NCBI RefSeq assembly: GCF_017654505.1
Contig: NC_054537.1
Span: forward strand, 75,885,118 to 75,949,117
Source: Polyodon spathula
Taxonomy: Eukaryota > Chordata > Actinopteri > Acipenseriformes > Polyodontidae
Direction: 5' to 3'
Length of the DNA stretch: 64,000 nucleotides
Shown: positions 1-12,442 of the stretch, one piece after another
How positions within the stretch are numbered: the stretch's first letter is position 1
Layout of the letters: every line of letters starts with the position of its first letter
Made by a program: the position numbers and the translations under genes
Notes under the pieces: model-generated
Seen by the model: only the letters and a program-made list of their open reading frames with translations
Told to the model about the DNA's origin: nothing
Database searches by the model: none

Positions 1-494
1 ATGCAGTCTTGAACATTGAAGTACAATATTGGTAGAATAGAACCAAATTATATATTTAACTGATTTATATTATATGTACCCCATATAATATAAAACATAT
101 ACCATATCTTTAATGTTGTATATTGTGTAGGGGGCTTTGTTTAACAACATGCCGATCAACATGGTTCCATCCTTAATATTGATGCTTTTTTAATACTTTG
201 TGTAGCCACTGTGCATTATGGTTTCCCTATAATGTGTGTTGACTTTAGTACTGTTTTGGGTTTGGTACCTTTTCACACTTACACACCCGAGCCAAAAAAA
301 TTGTTTCCTGCTTGGCATGTTTAAAATGTTTAAATGAAATTGAAGTCTGGTTTCATGAATAAATGAAGAATGTGCACAGCATTGTGCTGCGTGCCTCCAA
401 GCATATGTTCTGAATGCACTTCCTCTTCCTTTTGAGAAGTTGTTTATTTAATACAAATTAATACAGAACGACTGTGGGTGGTGATTGTATTACC
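1..494. other. AT-rich sequence, nothing recognised
   Basis: No splice-bounded open frame or repeat is seen. One AATAAA hexamer near 358 could be chance. Confidence 0.6.
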
Positions 495-1800
495 TATATT
501 TCCTCACTTGGACCTCTTACTTATTAAATATATTGGTATCCCTAAATATATAATCATTAAAAATACGCAGATGGTACCTGGAAACGTTCTCTTTTTTTCT
601 AGGGAAACAGTACAACTGGGGATGGGGAGTTAGTTGCCGGATAATGTTACTCAGACGACTTGCTCACTAAATATCTTGGTTACACTGAATAGGCCATTGT
701 TCTCTTTAAAAAATATGCTAAAGATTTTAATGAGTAATCCATCTCACAAGTTCAGTGGTACCCTAAATATTTAATACCAATGCGGAATGACTGGGTGAAG
801 TATTTGATTGCAATTTTACCCCAAAACATATTTTCCTGTGGTGACTGCCAAGACTACTATAATATTCAATGTGCTGTTGTCCTTGACAGTCCTTTGCCAG
901 AAACCTATTTGAGAGTACAATATAGAGAAAATGTCACATTGCTAACAGGATAATTCTGTGACAAATCACTCAACAGGTTACACCCTACCATCTCCAATTT
1001 ACACCAAAGTTGTTTTTGAGGTTGTTTCAGGCAAATAAGCTCAAATTTATGATTTAGGCTGATCAGGTGAAGGGGTCAAAAGTTATAGAGAGGTCAAAAT
1101 GTGGTTGATGGGTACTTACCCCCCTTACCGTTAACCAACCTTTTACTCAAAAACGTTTTGTGCTACAGTCTGAAAGAAAGAAAACAAAGCAGAAGTTACA
1201 CCTTAACAAATTGTTTGACCTTTGACCTTTGGGTGAAACTCCAAAAATACAAAGCTAAAAAAATACAAAGGTAATATTTTTGCTTTGAAAAATTCCTAAC
1301 CTGCACCCCCCCCATTTCTAAGAAACCTGAATAATTTCAGGTAACAAACATTTAATTAGAATCAAATGACATAAGTAAATGAATAACACATCATTTGTGG
1401 GTGAAAAAAGTCAAGGATGGTGGTGGTGGGGTGGAGGCAGGTCACAAGACTGTAACACAAACAATTTTTGAGTAAAAGGTTGGTTAAGGTTAAGAGGGAG
1501 CACCTCTATAACTTTTGACCTTTTGACCTAATCAGTCTAAAAATGTACATTTGAACTTGTTTACTTGAAACAAGCCTAAGAACCAAGTTTGGATTAAATT
1601 GGGAGATGGCAGGGTTTCAGATCTTTTTGGGGGTGATTTCGTCATAGAATGATTCAATACCGTAAGTTACTGTATTTGGGCTACCACTGAATTTGTGGTA
1701 AAGACTGCTCATTAAAATCTTTTGCATATTTTTAAAAAGTAGATAATTATATATTCAGAGATACCAATATATTTAGTAGGTAAGGTCTGAGTGAGGAAAA
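495..1800. repeat. large imperfect foldback (inverted-repeat) element
   Basis: The right arm (about 1447-1800) read on the minus strand matches the left part in order: 495-560 (TTAAATATATTGGTATC...), 706-770 (ATGCTAAAGATTTTAATGAG...), about 945-1000 (ATTCTGTGACAAATCAC, CCATCTCC), and 1000-1172 (AGGTCAAAAGTTATAGAGG, AACCAACCTTTTACTCAAAAA, CTACAGTC). The left arm carries two extra blocks, about 576-700 and 770-940. The central spacer is 1173-1446. This is probably a foldback DNA transposon or MITE. No transposase is seen and no clear target duplication was found. Confidence 0.75.
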
Positions 1801-4490
1801 TGGACAACTTTTAACTTAATTGTTGTTTCCGTAATTTGTGTCGCTACTATATATAGTTGTTGTGTCTTGTTTTCAAACACAAGCTCCCTTAAGAAATATA
1901 TAAACCATACCAAATTGTTGGGCATTTGGCTCTTTTGAGCAAAAAGAGGTGGGACACATACAGAAAATGGATGATCTAAAACAAGCTTTATGATTGAACT
2001 GTCTATAGTAGCTTGATTTTAACAAAATATGCAGTATACTGTACTTTATACTGTACATCTGCAATATATATGATTGAATCTTTCCAATTGCCAATAAAAA
2101 ATATAAGTCTTGTAAAAAATATAAAAACTGTGAAAGATCATACTAATTTATGTTTATAGCTACAGGTGTAAGAAATAAAAACAACTACTTAATGTAGGGA
2201 TTTGTACAAAACATTCATTAGCCCCTCCACAATCCTTTTAAAATGGAGCCCAAACAATGCCTGTATTTTATGTGTAATATTGTAGCTAGACTAGAGCCCT
2301 CCTGTGACTTTTGTGTTCCTCAGGTGTAGCAATAATGTGATGCTACTGTGAGTATTAATTATATTGGTATTTGCCAAGAGAAGATGAATGGCTCAGTATA
2401 CCTTTTAATATCTCGGAGTAATTATTGGCTAGAAAAGTGTACATTGTTACAGATTTTATTATTTTGCTTTCCTTTTGAGAGAAGTCTAGAACAAACAACC
2501 CAATCAATTGTATATTTAAAGTAGCCAGTTCAGCTGAGCCATCAAAACCTCAAATAACATTATGACTTGTGAATTAATTACTGTTGGTGATGGGGGTTGC
2601 ATTTTTTCGGTAAAGGTGGGAGTAATTTCACTGTTACTTTGTTGTCTAAAAACAAATCACAATATAATTAAGAAACTCGTTGTGCCAGTAAACATGAGCC
2701 TCGGGACAAAGCTGTTTTTAATGCTTCTGAATCTTCTTCTTACCTTTAGTTGTGCAATGATTTGGACCTGTAGAGGCAGTATTATTTTTTCCTGACCTGG
2801 TCAGTGTCTTAAAGGGTTAAACTTTACTTGTAGGTTCATGTTGTTGTTCTTTGCTTAACCTGTAAGGTATTTCCTCAGCATGTAAATGTGTATAAAGCAA
2901 CCAGTGTACAGTGTTGGGAATTTCTCTACCGGGGGTATATCGAGGGAAGGTTTTTAGCAACTGTAACTACAACAGATTTTAAAAACAGAAATAGGTTCAA
3001 TAACATCTGCTTAATGGAAACCTCCGTGGAACATTGACTGCTCGATTTGACATGATTCCAAGTGCAAAAAAAATCATCTTCATAAATTGTTGTTTAATAG
3101 TTTTAAAGACAAATCCCTTCCATTGACAAATACAGTAAGTATTGCATATTGCAGGAAATATTCTATAGTTAATATAATTCATATGTATATAAAGTTAAAA
3201 CAGTATGTGCTCTCTGTATTCAGTAATGCAACCATTTATGTTAGGTAAACAGTATTTCCATTGCTGTTGCAAAAAAAAAAAAAAAAAAATGCATATTGCA
3301 ACGTAAATTTCTTTTGACATCCTCCTGTAATTATCTTTTTATTCTACTCAATGTACAGAATGTAAAGGACAATGGAATATAAAACTGTTGAACAGTTTTG
3401 TTATAAACATTTGAAAACAGGGCAGATGGCAAAACCTTGTTGGGTAATGGTTCACAGTACTACTGTCCTCATTGCACAAACGGAACATGACATAATTAAA
3501 ATGTTTAGATTACCGCCTGAACTAAACACAGCCAACAAAACACTGCAGTCTTTAACTTGGTGTGCTGTATATTCCACTATTATTGATAATTAATTTTTTA
3601 GAAACTATTTTTATTTCTACTGCATTTAATAGCAGGCTTATAAGGTATATTTGAAATCAACAATACAATCACAATGACAAATGAACCTCTTCAGTTGCTA
3701 TGCAAAGTATATTCCAAGCCATTTATTGTGCACTTCAAGCTTGGTGTTGGACCTTTTCCCAAGCCAATCAGGACATGTTTCCATTTCCATTCTGTTGGCC
3801 AGGCATGGATACAATACAGGCATAGATGAATAAAGTGCCAATGTTCAACTATACTGGAAAAATAAATTAAAAGTAGATTTTTTTTTTTTTTTTAATACTG
3901 TAATTAATTGTAATACCATTTTGTGGTAAAGTAGAACCTCAGAGTTAATGCTCTTGAAAGAGTATGAACTGCAAATACGTGTATGATTATGACGCATGTA
4001 TTATTTTTAGAGGTAGGAGAGGAAACTTTTGAGTTACCGTCAAACTTACTTTTACAAATTGTTTAGCATGAAAACAAAAGGTCACAATCTACATATGGTG
4101 CTCTACTGCTTGCTTTTATAAAGGGTGATGTATACTGCAAAATAGCAACAGCAAAACACAATATCAAAATAACTGTTGAAACTTTACTGTGGCAAACATG
4201 AAGGTTTACAAAATGATTCAGAACTGAGTAGACAGTGTCTGAGAACTTGCTTTAGCGTTTCATTTTTTTAGTTAGTGTTGAGATGTCAACAAGACCCAGT
4301 GCTTTACAGTAATTCATATGACTCAGAACTTGCTTATGTGAGGTTTTTTTTCCACTTAAAAACATCCTCTCGCCTTTTGCAGATTTAGGAGTGTCTGGAA
4401 TAGGAAGCCATGTTTTTTATCACCTGTGCTGGTAGAAAAAAATACTGCTTTGTTAGATCCCTTTCATACCTGTATAGATAGGAGCAGGAT
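1801..4490. other. AT-rich non-coding stretch
   Basis: Only homopolymers are evident (A tract at about 3271-3290, T tract near 3877-3892). The short open frames here lack splice signals or similarity to anything I know. Confidence 0.6.
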
Positions 4491-4499
4491 GCTGTATTT

Positions 4500-4915
4500 T
4501 TATTTTCTTTGGTCAGTGTTTGGTGTTGGGGGGGGGGGGGGCTACACACCACTTTGTGTGGGCACGCCTAAAATACATTAGAATCATTTTTCGTGTCAGA
4601 AGCATGGGTGAAAGTGGCCAAGGATCATTTTGACTGAAGCTCCTGGGGCAAAACCAATGTTTTGGCCCAGGATCTGGGGGCCTAGGCGTTCTCAGTTTGG
4701 TTCGGTTCGGTTCATTTACCAATCAAACTTTGCTGTTCACACTGTTCTCCCATCTGAACTGTACTGAATATGGGGGAAAAAAAGCCGCTGTGTGAACAGG
4801 CCCTTACTCTGCTGTTCTTGCGCTCTCTCTCCAGTCCAAAACTAATCGATTGCCAGTTGATAGTCCAGGCATAACTAATCAGGTAGGCACGACTGTTTTG
4901 GTCTAGCAAATAGCA
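4500..4915. repeat. probable degenerate MITE-type repeat
   Basis: The segment starts near a G run and contains the phrases GTTCACACTGTTCTCCC and TGTGTGAACAGGCCC and a doubled GGTTCGGTTCGGTTC. This style is common in short non-autonomous DNA elements of fish. Clear terminal repeats were not resolved. Confidence 0.3.
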
Positions 4916-6850
4916 TCTTACTATGTTTCAATGCCCGGTGGAGCATTCTCATTATTGTGGTATCGGCGTCATTTTCAAGAACAGCATTTCGTTCCAAGGT
5001 AGATGCCCTGTAGTTCTGACACCCGACCGTGATTGTTGTTGTGGTTTCTTTTTTTGTTTGTTTTTGTTTTTTTTAGAAACACAAACTTGGCAAAACATGT
5101 TGCTGTCCTCATCAAAATTGTGTTTCTGCACTCATCTGCGTTGAAAATGGTGCTTGCATTAATCACAGTATAAGCCGTTTTACTGCTTATTGGAAGTTCA
5201 AGCTTCCCAGTGCTGCTTGGATGTCGTAAATAGCAGCGTCCCTGTGCCATAAACCTAACGTGTTTCGCTAGATGGAGTTTGCAGATCTAAATATAGTTAT
5301 ATTTTTAGATCAGTGATGGAGCTTCGAACGTGGCAGGATTAATTCCGTGTCACACTTTGCACACACTGAGTCGGACAGAACATTGCCAGATCTGAAAAGT
5401 GGAAATATCATATTGGAACTGCAAAAATATCGTATTTTCAGAAAACAAATATCATACATTGTAAAATTTAGAATATAGAACATGTTGTGTTTTTTTCCAT
5501 CCTTAATATGTGACGTCATATAAACTGTATCACAAGCACTATGCTGAATAACTCCACACCACCCACTGATCACAATCACCTTTTGTTTAACTCTTTGTTG
5601 TACTGCAAGCAATTAGATTCATTATTATGCTTTTTCTACTTTTGTTTCTTTTCGCTGTTCAATTCTATGTATTGTAATTCTGCCCCTTACATGTTTTGGT
5701 TACCCACACTGTTTTTTGCTTCATTTGTAAACTATTGCATTAGGTACTTCGTCTTGCACTATGTTATTTATTTAGTTATTTATCTGTGCATTTACAATGT
5801 TCTATTGTATATAATGCAGTTATGTTCATTCTGTGTAGTCAGTATTCATGTTGCTTATCTACTAGCTTTCAGATATTTAAAATATATTTTACTATGCTTA
5901 GTCATCACACTTCTCCACCGCCACGAGGTAGCGAGTCGCACTTCATTGAAGCTGCACATCTGTGCAGCTGCTGAAGTCCGTGGCTGCGTGACGTGCTGAC
6001 GTAGAAGGTCATAATCTGTGCAGCAGACTGAGAAAAGTCTTAGAAAATTTAAACTGGAAATTGAAGGTTGAATACTTTTTGGACTTGCCAGAATTATCGT
6101 ACATTTGGCCATTTTTGCAATTATCGATCGTACAAGGGTTTGAAATAATTCTACAAATACGATAATTATCATACGTCTGGCAACGCTGGTCGGACACCAG
6201 ACAGAACCCTCCCCCAAATATATTTTTTTGCATTTCTACACAAACCATGGGAATTGACCTAGGGAGGCCATTTTGATGTAATTCCATCTACAGAAAGAGA
6301 GAGGAAAGGTAGAAGTTACAGGAGATAAGTAATTATTTGAAGACTAAAAGATTTTAAATAATAATAGTAAACTTGAAAAAAAAAAAGAATCACCATCAGG
6401 TTATGGAGTGTAGGCCTACAGATGTGAATGGGGAATGAATGTGCATACCGAGGTTTTGACTAAACTAAGGTTTATTGATTTGAGGGTAGCTTACATACAG
6501 AATGAGTTGTAAACAAGGAAGGAGAAGGGTTATTGCCAGCTAAAGTGCAGTGATCGTTTGTTCCTATATTATGGCCTGTTGCCAATAAGTATCGCTTGTT
6601 AGGGGACACAAATGCCCTGTAGATATCAGTGACCTTTCAACTGTGTGTATCTGCAACTAGCATTTGTAATGGACAGTGGACACCCGATGGGCCAGACGGA
6701 AGGCTCTCACTGGCCTGATTTGGTCCGCCGGCTGCCAATTGAAGAACACTGCTAAAGGATAAATAAATATTTCAGTGTAGAAATGCAAACGTTGTGGAAT
6801 GGATGTGCGCTTGTATACAGATTTTCTTTGTAAGTGCAATATATAAGTGC
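4916..6850. other. non-coding stretch, T-rich centre
   Basis: A 152-codon open frame at 5541-5999 has a hydrophobic translation simply because the strand is T-rich; it has no splice sites or recognised domain. Bases 5930-6200 include a GC-richer patch (TCTGGCAACGCTGGTCGG near 6178) that may be a decayed repeat. Confidence 0.5.
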
Positions 6851-7077
6851 CAAGTTATGAAATGTGTATGGTGAAAGGCAATATTGATTATGACATTTAT
6901 TTTGTTACATGTATGTTTTTGTTTCAAGAAAGACAATCTTATGAACAAGTCCAGTGCACATATGATTATACAGAAACAATACAACATAGAACATTTAAAG
7001 TATTAATAATAGCCAGCACGCAAATTGCTACTGAATTGCCAAATGTAATATAGCTATTACTGTATGATTCTCCTAAA

Positions 7078-7114
<37 letters not shown>

Positions 7115-7258
7115 TATTAATACATGCTTCACTTGTGTGGGATTAATTTAATGTTTTCATATGCTGTAGGAAAAAAAAAAACACCTGAGTGAGTCCTGAA
7201 ACGATTTAATCGAAAAGGTCATCCTGAAAAAGGGGCTTCTATAAGAATCTTTCATGAG
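6851..7258. repeat. duplicated block, copy A
   Basis: It is highly similar in direct orientation to 8760-9318: both begin CAAGTTATGAAATGTGTATG, both end near AAAAGGGGCTTCTATAAGAAT, and most lines between differ by only a few bases. Copy A has an (ATT)n tract at 7078-7113 and lacks about 150 bases present in copy B before GAGTCCTGAAAC. No conserved reading frame explains it. Confidence 0.88.
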
Positions 7259-8759
7259 TAATCATAATTATTACATGTCTGTAAGTATGTTTGTTATAAT
7301 CAACAGATAACTGGGGAAAACAAATTACAATACAATATAATTCTGTACGTATTGATTAATAAGGAGTTGTAAAAGTACAATTTAGGCCAATTCACACAGG
7401 ACGCAAGATACAGTTAATGTACGTGCTGTGCAACATCTGGAGCGAAATAGGTGAGTCGTGGTAGCATGGTGTGCCAAGCATAGGCTGTAGAAATGCAAAA
7501 TAACAACTCAAAATCAAAGTAATGAATGATTATCCAGACAAATGTGTGCAAAAATTAAATATGCATGTTTATTTGCATTGAATCTGTATTAAATGACAAC
7601 AAAATAATTTCTACTACTAATAACAATAATAATAGTACGAAACCATTACCGTGTAATTTTGTATAGTTTGAGTAATGCAAAATATTAAGTTGCATCAGGC
7701 CACTGCGTCCCCTATAAATTGGTCTTGTAAACAAAATTAACATGGCCAGTCTATTAGTTTAATTACATTTAGCTAAAAACCTCAAAGTAACTGCCAGTCT
7801 TTCTGAAGCAGAAATACACTTCCTGAAGTGTGTGTCTTGCTTTTGTATTCGGGGCGCTGTGAGATCAACCATCAAATCTAACCAAAGCCATCTACTGTAA
7901 TGGTGATCTTCTAAAGCAAGCTCTGCCATTAAATTTTGGAAGGTTCCTTGTTGCCATCTTTGCATGGCAGACAAGTACCCTTTTGTCCACATTTTCCACT
8001 TTTTTGGGTCTTCATTTCAGTCTCATCGTCGTTAATACAATAGGCAGTAATGCTACTGCAGCCACAATCTTGGATAGCACCATGTTGAATTGCCATAAAA
8101 TTGCAACCAATATCACTACCAAATTGCCAAATGTAGACTAGAAAAATTACTAGCAATAATTGCCAAGTGTTGACACACCAATAAAACAGTAACCAGCCAC
8201 ATGAGTAGCTGGCTGCAAATGACTTCCCCCATGCACTGTTGCCTGCAGGAGTGTATACGATTAATTTGGCAGTGGTGTTGAGAGAGAGAAAGGCAGAACC
8301 GGCTCAGTGTCAAGAAAGTAGGAGCAAGCCAGAGACATTGATGCTAGAGGAGCAAAACCACAGAGGAATTTGTGGTTGAATGGCGCATAGGAGGCAGAAA
8401 GTGGCATGGAGATTTGAAGGATAAAAAATAAGTGGCACTGACAGCAGCAGAGAGAAGTCAAATGTTTTCTGAGAACTGTAACAAAACAAAAAAAAGAAAA
8501 GTGTATTAGGGAAAAAGTAATTATGGGTATTAAATGTTTTTTTTTTTTTTTAATATGTAATATACATTATAAAATAAATAGACGTGTTAAATGAAAATAT
8601 TTAATGATGTGGCTTTAGACAATCAACAGATCATTTTGATTTGGAGAAGGACAAAGTCATCATCAGTATGCAGACTTGCAATCATAACAATAGAACTTAC
8701 TGCAAACAAAAGGAGTTATTTTATTTTGTATTTTAGTCAGATGTGTAATGTAAAAGTGG
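7259..8759. other. spacer between duplicated blocks
   Basis: AT-rich sequence with no gene or repeat that I recognise. Confidence 0.5.
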
Positions 8760-8984
8760 CAAGTTATGAAATGTGTATGGTGAAAGGCAATATTGATTAT
8801 GACATTTATTTTGTTACATGTGTGTTTTTGTTTCAAGAAAGACAATCTTATGAACAAGTCCAGTGCACATATGATTATACAGAAACAATACAACATAGAA
8901 CAATTAAAATATTAATAATAGCCAGCACGCAAATTGCTACTGAATTGCCAAGTGTAATATAGTTATTACTGTATGATTCTCCTA

Positions 8985-9028
<44 letters not shown>

Positions 9029-9318
9029 GTGCTTCACTTGCGTGGGATTAATTTAATGTTTTCATATACTGTAGAAAAAAAAACCGCCCAACTATGTTGC
9101 TCTAATCTAGTGGTGGATAAAGAAGGTGTAAAAACATTTCTGCACTCGGGACACTGTTCACCTAAGTTTTGTCTTCAAAGTTAAATCAAGCGTGAACGAA
9201 GCATCCCTTTTTAACTTGCCAATGTACTTGTTCATTGATGAGCAGTATTGTGAGTCCTGAAACAATTTAATCGAAAAGGTCATCCTGAAAAAGGGGCTTC
9301 TATAAGAATTTTTCTATA
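8760..9318. repeat. duplicated block, copy B
   Basis: This is the partner of 6851-7258. It carries (AAT)n at 8986-9026 where copy A has (ATT)n, and has an additional segment of about 150 bases (about 9085-9245) absent from copy A. Confidence 0.88.
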
Positions 9319-9605
9319 AGATGAGTGTTGTGTCCTGCAGCACCCCCCTCCCCCGTTTAATAACGTTCTTCAGTTACAACACTCATATTGTGTGTCCCCC
9401 GAGACCCGCATTACAGCGAAGGAGCACTGTATGTGGGTTCTAAATTGTTTTACATGATCCGCTGCAGTAGTGATTGTTGCATTTTTAAAATCTAGGTCTA
9501 ATTTGACACGCCTAACGGCACTACTAGTTGAGAACGGTAGGTCAACTAAACCTGCCCCGGATGCCTTTGTCTACCAATAATTGAGTTAGAGCCAGGTTAC
9601 TGGCT

Positions 9606-10560
9606 GCTGTCAAGTATCAGTCAATTAATTAATCAATCCATTTATTTAACAAGTTGCCACAGAGCGCTTCACATGGACAAAACATGAAAATTGACAGAGC
9701 ATTAAGCATTAGAAGCAGTCCAACAGATTCATTAAATACAATAAAATACAGAAGTATGATAAAAAATAAAAACAATAAAACATACAGTAAAATGGCAATA
9801 GTAGTAGTCATGTATATGATAGACTATAAAAATGTCTTCAGCATAGTTTTAAAAACTGCCAGAGTTGGTGCCTCCCTCAAAGACTGGCAATTTGTTCCAC
9901 AATCTAGGGGCCCTGTAGCCGAACCCTCTACCACCGGTGTTCTTTTTTTTTCTTTTTCTATTTTAATTTTGGATCGGTGAGGTACCCAGCATCCTGAGAT
10001 CGGAGCAGCCGATCAGGAACATATGGGACCAATAAATCACTCAGGTAGGAAGGAGCTAACCCATTTATTGCTTTATAGGTTATAAGCAGGACTTTAAAAT
10101 CATTCCTGTATTGTATTGGGAGCCAATGTACGGATGCCAATACTAGCGTAATATGATCAAACTGTCTTGTTTTCATTAGGCAACAGCGTTTGCACATGCT
10201 GCAATCTGGACGAAACACAGTAGTTTGGAACACCAGAAAATTGAGCATTATAGTAATCTATTCTAGAAGTTACATGTATCAGCCTCTCAGCATCCTGTGC
10301 TGAGAGAAAGCATCTTAATTTAGCAATATTTCTTAGATGGAAAAAGGACACTTTAGTTATGTTCCTAATGTGGGATTAAAATGAAAGATCTGGGTCAAAA
10401 ATTACACCCACATTTCTAATTTCTGTGTGACTCAATGGGGTAGCTGTCCACTGCACAGGGACATTGGTTTACCCTCTCGCGTTGATTTCTTGACCCAAAA
10501 TTATGGACTTTGGGTTATCAGAATTTAACAGTAGAAAATGTGTGTTCAGTTCATGATGAG
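9606..10560 (-). mobile_element. L2/Rex1-type LINE 3' end, truncated and decayed
   Basis: On the minus strand the translation carries the hallmark C-terminal reverse-transcriptase blocks of L2-like LINEs in order: VGVIFDPDLSF, then RIDYYNAQFSGVP, then RLQHVQ, then HWLPIQYRNDFKVLLITYKA, INGLAPSYLSDLL, and finally YRAPRLWNKLP. The blocks lie in different frames and are broken by stops, so the copy is dead. It ends at about 9620 in a TTGATTAATTAATTG-type short-repeat tail, as L2-type elements do. Only the 3' end is present, the normal outcome of incomplete reverse transcription. Confidence 0.9.
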
Positions 10561-12262
10561 GTGTTTTTTTTTTTTTTTTTTTAATTGAACCTGTAATGGT
10601 ACATATAACTTAATTGTATTTTAGTACAGGGTAAAAGTCACAAAACAAACCAGATTTCATGGTCCATGTCACATTTTTCACAGCCATCAAACTCTGAAGT
10701 GTCTACTTTGTCCTCCTTCTCTAATAGGGAAATGCGTCCCTAGTGGAGCATAACTGGCAAACTTGCCCAGTGCCTGTACTGACCAGACCAGGGTATAAAC
10801 TCAAGGTTTTGGGCTGATATTTGTAAGCATGTTTCTGTTTTTAAAAATAGATATGGGTACTGTAACCAAGTTACAGAAAGGCATTATATGTAGCTAGTTA
10901 TTACCATGACCTCCCATTATTTGAGGGAGACAGTGACCGCACAGCACTCGCTGATGGATGTGCTTATCTGTCTTTATGTAATACCCTTTCATTGCCCATG
11001 TTTTCGATGATGTAACCATGCCAGTCTTTGATGGCAAAGGGCAAAGAAGCCCTGTTTAACCCAGAATGCATTTTTGTTGTTTTGTTTTGCTTTTGAGAAA
11101 TGATGTAGGTTGAGTATTCTTGTGTACTGAGGAAAATGTTATTTAGAAAAATGGCAAATTGATACCATGCACTGTACTGTAGATTCATAAGTACACAAAA
11201 TTATTTTCAACATATTAATATAAACTGTAGTGTGTTATCTTTATTATTTTGTTTATGATATTCCCCAATAGAAATTATCGTGAAATGTAGTATGTTAAAA
11301 AAATAAACTTAGGTATGTTTATTTAGTATTTCATTATGCCAAGCATAGCGCTTATTCCCTAGAAATAACTACAAAAAAACAAACAAACAAAATGAAACAC
11401 TCCCTTGCTGTTTGCAGTATTATGACTGTAAAGGGATTTCATATGCTGCCTATAGGCTTCTTTGTATGACTGCAAAGCTGCTACCTGGCAGTGAATTATG
11501 TGTTTCTGTGTGTGTGTATGTGTGTGCTTGTTTATAAGATGCTGATTCAAGTTAGGACTGAATTAGTCCAAGTAATTGGTTCGATTAGAATACCACAGAC
11601 TTAAGCTTTCTTTTGAAACCTCAAATGTAAATAAGGGATCTTTACCTTTAAGTCTTGTCTGCGTAGACAGGGCACAAGCAAGCAGGTGGGGGTGGAGAGG
11701 ACGACTGCTGACATCTGTAGCCTGCAGGCAATGTTTCATATTCTGTCAGGTTGCGTAACACATGGGTAGTCCTTACTATAGCTACTGTTACTATGGAGAG
11801 ATAGCAGGGGTGGACTCCTAGAATCCCTTTGAGGGAGGGAGTTAGTTTACGTATGGGAATGACTCACTGTGGTGAGGCAGTTCAGTTGCGCCTTTGCATC
11901 TAAGATAGAGGATGACCTGTTAACTGTCTGGTAATTCAACTTGCTGCAGGTGTAAATAAAACAGAACCAAACTGATTGAAACCTTGTGTGTTTTGTGAGC
12001 TGGGTTTGCTTCTAGCATGTTTGCAAATGTGAGCTGCTGTCAGGTGTGCTGCACATTTTGTCTGCACTGACAGGATCAATGCAGGAAAGGATTGATGCAT
12101 ATTTATAGCACCTATTTAAGTGTGGGAGGCTGTGTGCCGCAAATGAGATGCTCTTTATTGTTATAAGTTGATGGTATAGAAGCTGCATGGATATTGCAAG
12201 TGCATACTTGTTTAGGTTTGTTCTATGTTAATATCTTTATCATTTTCTGTCTTTATTTGTAG
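10561..12262. other. non-coding stretch
   Basis: A T tract at 10563-10582 and a short GT-rich patch near 11503-11525 are visible. No gene is recognised. Confidence 0.5.
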
Positions 12263-12442
12263 ACACTGCATGCTGTTTTGTGAATTTTACTGTAGGGTAT
12301 CCATGTGTAAACAAGACACAACAAGTGAATGTTGGTAAACAGCAATCTTACATCACTGGCATAATTGATGACAGTGAGCCTTGATCTAAGTAAAGGGAAA
12401 TGACCAAGAACCTCCCAGTGTCTGTGTAGCAGAGGCTTTTAG
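12263..12442 (+). other. candidate non-coding exon (possible 5' UTR exon)
   Basis: A strong pyrimidine-rich acceptor (ttctgtctttatttgtag) ends at 12262 and a perfect donor (AG|gtaagt) begins at 12443, which would give a 180-nt exon. Every ATG inside it reaches a stop within the segment (for example the frame from ATGACCAAGAACC ends in TAG), so it is not coding. Its position and strand fit an upstream non-coding HIVEP1 exon, but there is no homology evidence. Chance splice-like signals are common in 37 kb of sequence. Confidence 0.28.

Noticed and set aside
5541..5999. 152-codon open frame with a hydrophobic, membrane-like translation
   Set aside because: The strand is T-rich, so a Phe/Leu/Ile/Tyr-rich translation is expected by chance. 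There are no flanking splice sites or recognised domain, and its end overlaps a repeat-like patch.
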